This document shows, piece by piece, positions 1 to 11,320 of a stretch of 64,000 nt of DNA. The position numbers were made by a program, and so were the translations under genes. Each line of letters begins with the position of its first letter. Position 1 is the first letter of the stretch. The notes beneath the pieces were generated by a model, which worked only from the letters and a program-made list of their open reading frames with translations, did no database searches and had not been told where the DNA came from. This stretch comes from Alopecurus myosuroides (lineage: Eukaryota > Streptophyta > Magnoliopsida > Poales > Poaceae): contig CM054057.1 in the NCBI GenBank assembly GCA_028641055.1, positions 404,664,814 through 404,728,813 on the forward strand, read 5' to 3'.

Positions 1-3000
1 GGGCTGTTTGTAGTCCTCGAACTCACCAGAGAGAATTCGACGCCGGTGAAGCCATAACACAGGGAGTGAGGGAATAATGGGCATCCAGGACCCATGCCAC
101 ACTTTAACACACATGGTATGGAATACCCTAGGCTTGGGTGGGATTCAGACGCTCCGGAGCTCCTCCGGAGAAACCCTAGGCCCGCTGGAAAAAAGGACGG
201 AACTACCATTCTGGACCCTCTACTTAAGCCGGAAGGGGGTAGCAAAGTGGAACTAATTGCTTAGTTGTGTTGGTTTAGGCCCAAGGGACAACCAAGACAA
301 TGGTAGGGCCCACCTCTTGGCAATATCCCCCTGTTCCGTCAGATCCGGGAGTTCCGTTCCCTGTGTTGTCATGCAACAACTAGAGAGAATCTGACGCCGG
401 TGAAGCCCTAACACAAAGAGTGAGGGAATATAGTGCATCCAAGACCCATTCCAGACTCTAACAAAAAAATTATTTGATACCCTAGGCTTGGGTGGGATTA
501 ATACGCTCTGGAGCTCCTCTCCGGAGAAACCCTAGGCCCCTTGGAGAAAAGGACGGAAATGCCGATCTGGCCCCTCTACGTGAGCCGGAAGGGGGTAGCA
601 AAGCGGAAATGATTGCTTGGTTCTGTTAGTTGGGCACAAGGAACACCCAAGACAATGGTGGGGCCCACCTCGTGGCAATATTCCCCCGTTTCGTCAGATC
701 CGGGAGTTTCGGGCTCTGAGTAGCCCTGGAACCAGCGAGAGAGAATCTGACGCCGGTGAAGCCCTAACACAAAGAGTGAGGGAATCTTGGGCATCCAAGA
801 CCCATGCCATGCTATAAAAAACATGTTATGTGATACCCTAGGCTTGGGTGGGATTATGACGCACTGGAGGTCCTCTCCGGAGAAACCCTAGGCCCGTTGG
901 AAAAAAGGACGAAACTGCTGATCTGGCCCCTATACGTAAGCCGGAAGGGGGTAGAAAAGTGGAACTAATTGCTTGAATGTGTTAGTTTAGGCCCAAGGAA
1001 CACCCAAAACAATGTAGGGCCCACCTATTGGAAAGATTCCCCTCGTTCCGTCAGATCCAGGAGTTTCGGGCTCTGAGTAGCCCTGGAACCCGCGAGAGAG
1101 AATCCGACGCCAGTGAAGCCATAACACAAAGTTGAGGCAATCTTGGTCATAGAAGACACATGAAACACTATAAGAAACATCGTATGTCATACCCTTGGCT
1201 TGGGTGGGATTCAGACGCTTCGAAGCTCCTCTCCGGAGATACCCTAGGCCCGCTAAAGAAAAGGACGGAACTGTCGTCATCGACCCTCTACGTGAGCCGG
1301 AAAGGGGTAGCAAAGTGGAACTAATTGCTTGGTTGTGTTAGGTTAGGCCCAAATAACACCCAATACAATGGTAGGGCCCATATCTTGGCAAGATTCCCCC
1401 CCTCCCCGTCCAGTCAGATCCGGGAGTTTTGGGCTCTGAGTATCTTCGAACCTGCAAGAGAGAATCCGTACTGACAATAATAACTTAACCGTACTGACCC
1501 ACGAATCCCTTTCGTGGCTGCATATTCCACATTGCAGTCAACAGGTTTGAAGTCTAACGACGTTAGCTTGGGAATCCCTTCGGCTTGGCCTGGGCAGGGA
1601 TTGGACGCCATCGGTTATCTTCAGGACTCTTAGTCCAATTTGGATCTTGTCCGTAGTCGGACACTATGTTGTTTCTTCCGCTGTCATTTGGATCTTTGTA
1701 TTGTATCAGTTGTATCCTTGACTCGTTTGAGTCTTCTTGTATATATATTTTCTGTTGTTGTTGCGGAATATTCGTGAACTGTTGTAATGTTATCACAAGT
1801 GGCAACCTGGAATCGGTTATTATGTGGATTTTGGCGGGAATGCTGAAATCTGCATAGTGCCCGATCTTGGGGCGTCACAATATTGGGCATCCAGGACCCA
1901 TGCCACACTCTAACACACATGGTATGGAACACCCTAGGCTTGGTTGGGATCAAGACGCTCTGCAGCTCCTCTCTGGAGAAACACTAGGCCCGTTGAAAAA
2001 AAAGGACGGAACTACTATTCTGGACGTTCTACGTGAGCCATAAGGGGGTAGCAAAGTGTAACTAATTGCTTGGTTGTGTTAGGTTAGGCCCAAAGAAAAC
2101 CAAAGACAATGGTAGGGCCCGCCTCTTGGCAAGATCACCCCCCCGTTCTCCGTGAGATCTGGGAGTTTTGGTCTGTGAGTAGTCCTGCAATAAGTAGAGA
2201 GAATATGACGTCGAGGAATCCCTAACACAAACAGTGAGGGAATCTTGGGCTTACAAGACCCATTCCACACTCTAACAAAAAAATTATGTGATACCCTAGG
2301 ATTTGGCGGGATTAAGACGCTCTAGAGCTCCTCTCCGGAGAAACCGTAGGCCCCCTGGAGAAAAGGAAGGAACTGCCGATCTGGCCCCTCTCTACGTGAG
2401 TTGGAAGGGGGTAGCAAAGTGGAACTAATTTCTTGGTTCTATTAGTTTAGGCCCAAGGAACACCCCAATACTATGGTAGGGCCCACCCCTTAGCAAAATC
2501 CCCCCCCGTTCTGTCAGATCTCGGAGTTTCGGGCTGTGACTAGCCCTGGAACCTGCAAGAGAGAATCCGATGCCGATGAAGCTCTAACACAAAGAGTGAG
2601 GGAATCTTGGGAATCCAAGACCCATGCCACGCTCTAAAAACATGTTATGTGATACCCTAGGCTTGGGTGGGATTAAGACGCAGTGGAGCTCCTCTCCGGA
2701 GAAACCCTAGGACCGTTGGAGAAAAGGACGGAACTGCGGATATGGCCCCTCTACGTAAGTCGGAAGGGAGTAGAAAAGTGGAACTAATTGCTTGACCGTG
2801 TTAGTTTAGGACCAAGAAACACCAATACAATGTAGGGCCCAACTCTTGGCAAGATTCCCCCCGTTCCGTCAAATCCAGGAGTTTCGGGCTCTGAGTAGCC
2901 CTAGAACCGGCGAGAGAGAATCCGACGCTGGTGAAGCCATAAACACATAAATTGAGGCAATATTGGTCATTTAAGACACATACCACACTATAAGACACAT

Positions 3001-5209
3001 GGTATGGCATACCCTAGGCTTGGGTGGGATTCAGACACTCCGAAGCTCCTCTCCGGAGATACCCTAGGCCTGCTAAAGAAAAGGACGGAACAGTCGTTAT
3101 GGACCCTCTACGTGAGCCGGAAAGGGGTAGCAAAGTGGAACTAATTGATTGTTTGTGTTAGGTTAGTCCCAAATAACACCCAAGAAAATGGTAGGGCCCA
3201 TATCTTGGCAAGATCCCCCCCCGTCCAGTCAGATCCGGGAGTTTTGGGCTCTGAGTATCTTGGAACCTGCAAGAGAGAATCCGATGCCGGTGAAGCCATA
3301 ACACAGAGATTGAGGAAATATTGGGAATCCAAGACCCATGTCACAATCTAACACACATGGTATGACATACCCTAAGCTTGGGTGGGATTTAGACGCTCTA
3401 GAGCTCCTCTCGAGAGAAACCCTAGGCCCGTTGGCGAAAAAAGCACAGAACTGCTGTCCTGGACCTTCTACGTGAGCCAGAAGGGGTAGAAAAGTGGAAA
3501 TAATTGCTTGGTTGTGTTAGGTTAGGCCCAAGGAACACGCAAGACAATTCTAGGGCCCACATCTTGGCAAGATTCCCCCTGTTCTCCGTCAGATCCGGGA
3601 GTTTCGGGCTATGAGTAGTCCTGGAACGCACAAGAGAGAATCTGACGCCGGTGAAGCCATAACACCGAGAATGAGGGAATATTGGGCATCCAAGACCCAT
3701 GCCAGACTCAAACACACATGGCATTGCATAACCTAGGCTTGGGTGGGATTCATACGCTCTATAGCTCCTCTCGGGAGAAACCCTAGGCCCGTTGGAGAAA
3801 AAAAGGACCAAACTGTTGTTCTGGACCCTCTACGTGAGCCGGAAGGGGGTAGCAAACTAGAACTAATTGCTCTGTTGTGTTATGTTAGGCCGAAGGAACA
3901 ACCAAGACAACGGTAGGGACCACCTATTGGAAAGATTCCCTCCATTCCGTCAGATCCGGGAGTTTCGGGCTGTGAGTAGTCCTCGAACCCACGAGAGAGA
4001 ATCCGACGCCGGTGAAGCCATAACACAGAGAGTGAGGGAATATTTGGTATCCAGGACCCATGCCACACTCTAACACACATGGTATGGCATACCCTAGGCT
4101 TGGGTGGGATTAAGACGCTCTGGAGCTCCTCTCTGGAGAAACACTAGGCCCGTTGAAAAAAGGACGGAACTACTATTTTGGACCTTCTACGTGAGCCGTA
4201 AGGGGGTAGCAAAGTGTAACTAATTGCTTGGTTGTGTTAGGTTAGGCCCAAGGAAAACCCAAGACAGTGGTAGGGCCCACCTCTTGGAAAGATCAGCCCC
4301 CCCCCCCCCCCCCGTTCTCCGTGAGATCCGGGAGTTTTGGTCTGTGAGTAGTCCAGTAATAACTAGAGAGAATATGACACCGATGAATCCCTAACACAAA
4401 GAGTGAGGGAAGCTTGGGCTTACAAGACCCATTCCACACACTCTAACAAACATGTTACGTGATTCCCTAGGCTTGGGTGGGATTAAGACGCTCTGGAGCT
4501 CCTCTCCGAAGAAACCCTAGGCCCGTTGGAGAAAAGGACAGAACTGCCGATCCGGTCCCTCTACGTGAGCCGGAAGGGGGTAGAAAAGTGGAACTAATTG
4601 TTTGGTTGTGTTAGGTTAGGCCCAAGGAACACCCAAAACAATGTTTGGGCCCACCTCTTGGCAAGATTCCCCCGTTCCGTCAGATCCGGGAGTTTCGGGC
4701 TCTGAGTAGCCCTGGAAACCGCGAGAGAGAATCCGGCGCCGGTGAAGCCATAACACAGAGAGTGAGGTAATATTGGGCATCCAAGACACATGCCACACTC
4801 TAACACACATTATATGTCATACCGCAGGTTTGGGTGGGATTCACACGCTCTAGAGCCTCTCTCTGTAGAAACCCTAGGCCCGCTGGAGAAAAAGACGAAA
4901 CTGTCGTTCTGGCCCCTCTACATGAGCCGGAAAGGTGGTAGAAAAGTGGAACTAATTTCTCGGTTGTGTTTGATTAGGCCCAAGGAACACCCAATACAAT
5001 GCTAGGTCCCACCTATTGGCAACATTCCCCCCCCCATTCCTTCAGAACCGGGAGTTTCAGGCTCTGAGTAGTCCTGGAAACCATGAGAGAGAATCCGACG
5101 TCGGTGAGCCCTAACACAAAGAGTGAGGGAATCTTGGGAATCGAAGGCTCATGCCACACTCTAATACACATGGTATGAAAACCCTAATTTTGGGTGTGAT
5201 TCAGACGGT
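1..5209 (+). repeat. Satellite block 1, type A monomers of about 355-365 bp
   Basis: Head-to-tail tandem array. The anchor GGGTGGGATT recurs near 136, 490, 847, 1204, 1940, 2303, 2665, 3021, 3381, 3747, 4105, 4472 and 4830, so most spacings are 354-367 bp; the wide 1204-1940 gap holds an inserted LTR fragment. Every monomer also carries a CCGGAAGGGGGTAG box, a TTGCTTGGTTGTGTTAGG box, a GTCAGATCCGGGAG box and GACGCCGGTGAAGCC. Monomers differ from each other by many substitutions and small indels, so the array is not freshly amplified. A run of 17 C lies at 4297-4313. Many short open frames occur on both strands but they repeat with the monomer and show no protein family, so I read the block as non-coding. 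The left edge is cut by the window. Confidence 0.93.
1469..1879 (-). mobile_element. Truncated LTR end inside the satellite
   Basis: About 395 bp (from roughly 1486 to 1879) is a reverse-complement match to the first ~405 bp of the long LTR that starts at 42787. The terminus reads TGTGACGCCCC on the minus strand, ending at 1879. The match stops inside the LTR near 1486, and about 35 bp of satellite expected at the junction is missing, so this is a deletion or rearrangement product rather than a clean solo LTR. No target-site duplication is visible. Confidence 0.8.
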
Positions 5210-5582
5210 CCGGAGTTGTTATAGTATTCCCTCGGGATCGTCCGAAGGGGGAGGGGGTTGAGGTGTACATATAGATTCTTCCTGCATATATAGCAAACGA
5301 TGAAGGTGAAACCGGTCACACCTCGGGTTTGGATCTTGGCTCTCTTCACCTCCTAGCACACTTGTATGGACATGATTTGACTCCATATAGGCTTAGGAAG
5401 GATTCCTACTCCGGAGCCCCCTCTTCAACGAAACTCTGGCATGTGTTGACCGAAACTTTTCTGTTTACCCCTTCCACCAGCATCGGAAGGGGGTAGACTA
5501 ATGGATTTATTTCCTCACTTTGTTGGGGCATGCCATACATACATAGAAAACTAAAATCTAGCACATGTTATAACAAGAATTG
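5210..5582 (+). repeat. Type B satellite monomer at the end of block 1
   Basis: A diverged monomer related to type A and to the units at 32588-33400 and 35000-35580. Shared boxes are GGTGAAACCGGTCACACCTC, CGGAAGGGGGTAGAC and a CAAAATCTAG..AACAA stretch. The array ends near 5582, after which unrelated sequence starts. Confidence 0.75.
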
Positions 5583-5765
5583 GAGCGCCTAGTGCAGATT
5601 TTGTGTTGAAAAAAGGGTCAAACTGAGATTAAAACAGGATTGAACCCCAAATTCCCCATTTGCTCATCTGCCCATCTCGCAAACTGAAACAGGATCAAAC
5701 CCCACATTTCCCATTCTTCCCCACCGAATCCATAGATCGCGCGCGGCTATTCGCTGTCTCCTTCA
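5583..5765. other. Spacer between satellite and first gene remnant
   Basis: Contains two diverged copies of a ~35-bp pyrimidine-rich segment beginning AAACAGGAT (near 5632 and 5687). No TATA box or coding signal is convincing here. Confidence 0.5.
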
Positions 5766-6635
5766 TTGATGGCTGCCCGCCGCATGTTCCCGGAGGAGAT
5801 GTTTCGAACTGTGGAGCCCGCACTAGGGCCGACTCAAGGCTGTTGCGTGCTCGCCCGCTCGCGTGCAATGGAGAAGCTCGATGAGAAGTGGCATGGTCGC
5901 GCGCTCGAGGTCACCGTGGGAGGGCGTCGCCCTCCTTTGTCGCCTGAGTAAGTCCTAGCTGCGCTGGTCGCGCAATGCGCAGTCACCCGTAGGCAGGTGA
6001 AGGTGGATGTTAGCGTGCCGCTTGTGGACTTTCTCATTCGATTCTGTTCCGAGGAGGACTGCACCACCGTGTTACATATGTCCCGGCATGTCGTCGCAGG
6101 TGGAGCGCTGCTCATATTTATTCACTGGTGCCGTGGTAGCGGCGCCGAGCAATCTGAGATACCGTATCTGACGAAGCTCACCTTCGAGCGGTTCCCGCGG
6201 GAGGCATGGGAGCCCGTTGCGGTGGGGTAGTTCGTCAACCATCTTGGCGGTGATCTGGTGCAGATGCATGTCCCGGTGGACAGCTGGTTCCTGTCGGTGG
6301 AGGCCTGGATGAAGCAGCCGAGCGCAGTCCCGAAGACCTACATTGTGGAGGTGCCAGAGCCGTACATGTCGGCCACAGTGCGCACCCCGACCTCGATGAG
6401 GAGACTGGAGCACACTGTCCTCATCCATGTCTCGGAGGTCGTGGACCATGGCCCAGTCGTCTCGGACACTCCACTATGGGACGACGACGAGGTCGACACC
6501 ACACACACGCACCAGTACCCATTCTTCGGTGGGTGTGTCGATGGCAGTGGCCCTCCTCAGGTGAGGGACGGTGGCCACTATTTTGGTGGGCACAATGGCA
6601 ACGGATCTGCCGGAGGAGAATGGTCTGCTGACTGA
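5766..6635 (+). pseudogene. DUF4283-like gene remnant with two in-frame stops
   Basis: A single reading frame of 290 codons runs from the ATG at 5766 to TGA at 6633-6635, broken by TAA at 5949-5951 and TAG at 6228-6230. All three pieces are in the same frame and read as one protein. The first ~60 residues are N-terminal; the middle (5997-6230) has the hydrophobic/basic pattern VDFLIRF..TTVLHMSRH..GGALLIFIHWCRG seen in plant DUF4283-type proteins; the last part holds a SWFLSVEAWMKQPSAVPKTY segment and a Gly/His-rich tail. DUF4283 domains usually occur in retroelement-derived proteins of plants. No CCHC knuckle is visible in what remains. I infer a dead copy; the family call rests on pattern memory only. 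Confidence 0.5.
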
Positions 6636-6741
6636 AGAAGATTGAGCTAATGTTTGAACTGCTATCTGAAGATATCATTTGGCTTATGTTGCAGCTGCTA
6701 TCTGTTGGGAGTCTGAATTGTGTGTTGTATCATGCATCTCC

Positions 6742-6895
6742 AGTCAATTTGAAAATGTTTTACTTATGTTGCGACTATTATCTGTTATAATATGTCAGTT
6801 TGATCTCTAGTCAGTTTGAAAATGTTTGACTTATGCTGCGACTATTATCTGTTGTAATATATCAGTTTGATCTCTAGTCAGTTTGAAAATGTTCG
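6742..6895 (+). repeat. Short tandem repeat, period 67 bp
   Basis: Units begin at 6742, 6809 and 6876 (partial) with AGTCARTTTGAAAATGTT, giving about 2.3 copies. It lies in an AT-rich interval (6636-7131) between two convergent gene remnants; the rest of that interval shows no gene, only a poly-A run near 6964. Confidence 0.85.
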
Positions 6896-7131
6896 AGTCT
6901 GTTGTTGAATTCTAGTTGAATCTAAGCCTGCTAATGTTTGACCAATTAATGTTAATTCATGCAAAAAAAAAACAGCAGCAATGTATTTCATCTATAAATC
7001 ATGGAAACAAATTCTAGGTGCTACATATTGCACAAAATTACATTAATATGGAAACAAAAATATTTTTCATGCACACAAACCAGAACACAAATACGAACAC
7101 TTATTATCAAGCGCTGAAAACACCTAAACAA

Positions 7132-7856
7132 CTACTTCATGCGTATCCTTTTGCTCGTGCCCTCGTTGTCGCGGCGGCGGCGTGAAGCTCTATCTTCGCT
7201 CTTGCACCAGGGGCGGATCTTCTGCAGCCATGTTGGACCTAAACTGTTTTTCATGTCTCGGATCCTTCTGTATAGCTCATAGCTGACATATCCGTCTGCC
7301 GTTGCATAGTTGAGCCTTGTTGGAGCCATCTTCCATTCCCAATATTTGTGCAGGTCTGGTGGGTATCCAGACTTCATCTCGAGGTACGAACTGTCTATGA
7401 TATTTCCTGCTAGAGTATCCATTCCAATTCTGGGTACCCTGAATTCCATCTGGATGTCATGGTGGTACTGTGGTGGCAGAAAGAAGCCTGATTGGGCAGA
7501 GCCTTCTTGTCGCCCGTCGTTTCCACGCTTGCGAACGTGATCTTCTTTGTTGAAAAGAAATCTTGTAGCAACTTGCGTCCATGATCTGTCTGCGGCGATC
7601 TGCACCAGTGGTACACGAGGATGTGTCTGCGCATGGCGATTTGCACGACGGCGATGGCATGGGGTTTGTAAGCATGGCTACCTGTGTACTCAAGGTCGAG
7701 GCCCAAGAACTTGTGCCTTTCAGGCTGAAGCCATTGCTCCAAATTTGCCAGGACAGTCTCCAAGACACGTTCCTCGTTGGTGTAAATCACCTGCAGCACG
7801 GTGCCGCCGTGGAAAGGGACGTCGAGAACCTCCGTGGTTGGTACGCGATCGTTCAT
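7132..7856 (-). pseudogene. Werner-like (DEDDy) 3'-5' exonuclease, frameshifted
   Basis: The minus strand encodes an RNase D/WRN-type exonuclease fold in two overlapping frames. The N-terminal frame, from the likely start ATG at 7856, has motif I as LGLDLEYT (Asp and Glu metal ligands) and a GDKKAL segment at the motif II position. The C-terminal frame has HHDIQ, MDTLAG and motif III YATADGYVSYELY with the Tyr and Asp ligands. One base appears lost near 7496-7502; correcting it would give a ~241-residue protein of normal size for small plant WRN-like exonucleases. All four ligand positions look intact, so the frame break is the only clear lesion. A longer N-terminal extension to 8042 is open but does not resemble the family. 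It could be a recent pseudogene or a sequencing or assembly error. Confidence 0.7.
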
Positions 7857-8350
7857 GGCAAGTCTCCGCCGTGGGCTGATAGGTTCGATTGGTTTGGAAG
7901 AAGAGTGGCGGAAGATGATGAACGGAAGGAGCGCAAATGGCAACTGCAAACGGCAACTGCCTAAATTTACACGGATCGAAAAGGCGCGTCTGGAACGAAG
8001 GCGTGTGAACCCAGACGAGTAGATGAACAAGCGGGAAACCAAATGGCAACTGAAAACAAGGCAGAGTGCTTGACCTCCCTCGCAAATGACCGTAATTAAA
8101 CCGGTAATTACACTGCACTCACATCATGGATGCGTACACCGCTCACGTACACGTGAAGAGAGCAATTCGTTGGCTTGGTTTGGCTGAATTTGTTCCACTG
8201 ATAAGTGGCCCTGACTTGTTGTGGCCCCGTTTGACAGTGAGTAAATGTCACATCACTCTGTGTTTGACAAAGTCAGCCCACGGGAGAGCCATGCGGAGAC
8301 ATGCATGCGCACACGTCAGCAGGGCCAACAGCCCTCGAAATGGAAGTCAG
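7857..8350. other. Intergenic interval between divergent remnants
   Basis: Separates the minus-strand exonuclease from the plus-strand zinc-finger remnant. I see no coding family. It presumably held divergent promoters; only the plus-strand TATA box at 8351 is evident. Confidence 0.4.
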
Positions 8351-8357
8351 TATAAAT
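8351..8357 (+). promoter_or_regulatory. TATA box upstream of the zinc-finger remnant
   Basis: TATAAAT about 150 bp before the ATG at 8501, followed by a CT-rich leader (8370-8470), the usual layout of a plant core promoter. Confidence 0.5.
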
Positions 8358-8500
8358 GTCCCTCCTTCTTGCATCGCCTCCCTCCCCCACCATTCCGGCC
8401 CCAAATCTAGCAAAAAAAAAAACACTTTGCTCCTGCCCCAACGCCTCCTTCCTTCTCTCCCAACTGCCGAGCACACAACCTTGAGGCGGTTCCGCGAGGA

Positions 8501-9730
8501 ATGGAGGATGCTGTCACATCATCTGCTGCCGGCGCCGAAGGTGTGACCCACCGTGTCGGTTGGACCTCATGGCCGGATCCGATGGAGAGGAATAACACCG
8601 GCGCGGCATCTGCTGTCGTCGCCGCAAGTGCGGCCGGCCATGACGGTTCGCTGTCATCGCCTCCTCCGGCGGTGGAAGCGGCGGGATTCCCTCTCCTGTC
8701 CGATCTGGGGGACCCCATGGGGGAGGTACCGGCGTTCGAGGAGGTCGTCTCCGACGAGGACTCTGAGGTGCTTCCGTAAATAGATATATCTAGCCCTAGT
8801 TTAGTATTGAAGATCCAATGGTTTGTAGAGACATGCAAGCACGTTAGGGATTCTCGGATTTGTAGTTGGATCTGTAGACGGGGATTCTACATATGCAACT
8901 ACGAACCCATCGCCCCCTATTACCCAGCGGTCGGAACAGTGTAGTTGAAGTTTTTTTAATAGAAAAAATATACACATTAAGTCTTGTAACTGACTGTTTG
9001 CCCGGGCTTTAATCTATTCCCGGGTCCGCTAATGATTTTAGGTCCTGGATTCTAGAGCTTGTAGAATAGAGCGATTGGTATATGCAAGTTAGGAATTAGC
9101 TATACATGATTTTGATGGCATTTTGTCTATCTGCAAGTTCTATTGTCCCATTCGAATGTGGGCTTAAATGCTAGGCTTGTTATTACATATTAAGTCCATT
9201 AACTAACTGCAAATATGTGGTATCATTTATGTTCTGCTTAAAATTTTTTACGCTATTTAAGCAAAGATTGATGTCATTAGTTTATCAATGGCATGGTTAT
9301 TTGATTTAAACTAGTGTTAGTTCGTGCATTTTAAAAATGACCCATGATTAGAGTGTGGTGCTAACTTTTGTTTCATTGCTAATCTGAAGCAATCCGATGA
9401 CGGCGTATCATCTGACAAGGAGTCCCGCGATGCTAAGAGCAGACATGTTCTTAGGAAGCTGCAGAATGGGCAGATTAGGTACCGTCTCGCGTCGGCATGC
9501 TGTTCTGCCCCTTCTGCTGCAGGAACATTGACACGAGCATCGTCAGCATGATCCAGCATGCCAGCGGCATTGGACGTCGCTCGAAAAACCATGGGCCCGC
9601 TGTTAGGGCCAAGCACGCTGCCTACGGTGTGTTCCTAAAGAAGTTTCCCGCACGCAATATCCTCTTAGGGCTCGCGCATCCTTATCTGAACCCCAATCAT
9701 CAGGATAGGAATCCTTGGAGGAGCCAGTAA
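8501..9730 (+). pseudogene. Two-exon zinc-finger gene remnant (XS-type finger-like)
   Basis: Exon 1 starts at ATG 8501 and encodes an Ala/Ser-rich then acidic stretch. A donor GAG|GTGCTT after 8767 would join in phase to an acceptor ending at 9389, continuing as an acidic Ser-rich run and then LRKLQNGQIRYR. Immediately after, CPFC followed by IQHASGIG and AKHAAYGVFLKKF continues in another frame, up to a TAA at 9728-9730. The C-x2-C, His-Ala and later His spacing resembles the zf-XS finger of plant XS/XH proteins. About 14 bp near 9483-9497 shifts the frame between IRYR and CPFC, so the copy is probably dead, unless an unrecognised splice removes it. No XS domain follows. Identity is tentative. 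Confidence 0.4.
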
Positions 9731-10510
9731 TGCTATCGCTTGTGCCGAATGCTGAAATGGTGTCCTTGTGAACTTAATTTGAATAGTTGTGCTACTAGCT
9801 AATGTTCTGGTTTGGACAAGTAGTATATTTAAGAACTTTATTAGTATTGTGGATGAATTCCTCGTGTGTGTAAGAATTTAAGTACTATATATGTAGTACT
9901 TCTATACTATGTTGCTTCGCCGATCATGTTTTTAGGATGCCTAAATACTTATTTGGTATAAGTTAGCAATAAGTGGATGTGTCACGTCCATTTAGTACTC
10001 GATCATGCCCAATAAGACAATCCTTGTCGAAAACTCGTTGATCTGATGGTGGTTTTTAATTCTTCATTTAATTAGTAGAAAATAAAGAACTAATGGTAAG
10101 AATGCAACCTTTTTCGTATTAGCAAATATTTACATTTCAAAAACCTTCAATTTATGGGACAACATGCCACAATTGGCAGCTATAGCCCTTTGTACCCTAA
10201 TTAACATATAGACCCTCAATTTTAAAAAATTCACATCTAAACCTAACATCTGCGCGCCTAAATTACGACCGCTAACAGCCGCGCGCGCTAAAGACCGAAA
10301 CATTCTCACACAGGGTCCCACTCGTCAGCGTCATAGCCGCGCGCGCTAAATCTTCACCAAAACAGCCGCACACGGGGTCACACTCGTCAACGTCACAGGC
10401 CTCCGCGCTCCCTCGCCCACTTGGCTACTTCCTCACTGAAAGGGATCACTCTGCCCACTGGGCGGCGGCTATCACGGCGGCGCCCTCCCTAGCTTCCCCG
10501 TCCTCAACCA
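9731..10510. other. AT-rich interval with a GC-rich proximal repeat
   Basis: Mostly AT-rich with no coding signal. At its right end AGCCGCGCGCGCTAAA occurs at 10277-10292 and 10335-10350, with a weaker third copy near 10365, spaced about 58 and 30 bp. The spacing and position just upstream of the B3-type gene suggest promoter DNA, but there is no clear TATA box. Confidence 0.45.
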
Positions 10511-11313
10511 ATGACTGGTAAGTGCTGGTTGCCTCCCTTCCCCATCCTCAACCAAACGATTCGATTTAGGTTAGATGGCGGCATATGTAGGTTAGATAAC
10601 TACGGATGTAGGTTAGATGCCGGCAGCCACCGTCGTTGACGTGTTTTAGGTCACCACCAGCCATGGATTTAGTTCACGCTACCGTCACAGGTATCTCGAA
10701 GATCGCTTCCCCCACCCAGATGGAGATCCACCTGAACAAGTCCTCGGAGCCTGCAAGGTCCCCTGTTCTTCAGACAACCAAGGTAAATACTAGCATATAA
10801 ATTAGTATCTCCTTTCGTCTTCATAGCTACTTGTTTGATTTTTCTTCTTTTCATATTTGGTTGTAGCACTCTAGTCGAGGCTGTAGCTTCTGCACCATGT
10901 CTCCTTATGGAACTCGTAACTGGATGGAGGCGCAGTTGAAATAGATCCAGAGTATCGTCTCTTCCTGGAGTCCCGTAGCATTCTGGTTGATGGAGTTGGT
11001 AAAAGTCCAACTCGGGAGGATCTAGTAAGTGAAGGAAAGGTCACTCGTAGAGGTGACAGGTCCAACAAAATGTTTTATTACTCTCTTATGCACCTACAGA
11101 TTAGCCAGGATTAATTTATTTCTTGCATTATAGGTCCTAAAATCCAAGGGACTCAAGACTATGACGAGCACTGTTTTTTTGCAAACGAGGTGGAAATGAC
11201 TGAAGACCAAGTCGCGCATCTCCGAAGCCAAGTTGCTGGACCACAGCCCTCTATACCGCACTACGTCTGTAGGATGACAAAGTCTAATGTCTTCCCTGGG
11301 AAGACCAAGATGG
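10511..11313 (+). pseudogene. B3-domain gene remnant, 5' exons
   Basis: Likely coding starts at ATG 10663 (exon to 10782, donor GTAAAT); a 7-bp upstream micro-exon ATGACTG at 10511-10517 with donor GTAAGT could splice in phase to 10661. Exon 2 (10867-10998) reads coding in two frames: SFCTMSPYGTRNWMEA, then EIDPEYRLFLESRSILVDG one frame over, so a base or two has been lost or gained near 10930. Exon 3 (11134-11313) encodes an acidic linker and the start of a B3 fold, IPHYVCRMTK then SNVFPGKTKM, again separated by one extra A in a run at 11279-11282. Exon 3 ends ATG|GTAAAC; the retrotransposon starts seven bases later. B3 domains bind DNA in plant transcription factors. Two frame breaks make this copy probably non-functional. 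Confidence 0.55.
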
Positions 11314-11315
11314 TA

Positions 11316-11320
11316 AACAT
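11316..11320. repeat. Target-site duplication, left copy (AAACA)
   Basis: AAACA directly precedes the TGTAGAGG end of the left LTR and matches AAACA at 26551-26555 after the right LTR. It lies at bases 3-7 of the B3-gene intron. Confidence 0.95.

Noticed and set aside
1..5200. AAACCCTA words in each satellite monomer as a possible telomere link
   Set aside because: Only single 8-base matches per monomer in variable flanks; no tandem TTTAGGG runs exist in the window.
253..5349. Many 60-130-codon open frames on both strands of the satellite
   Set aside because: They recur with the monomer, differ only by monomer mutations, and show no codon or family signal.
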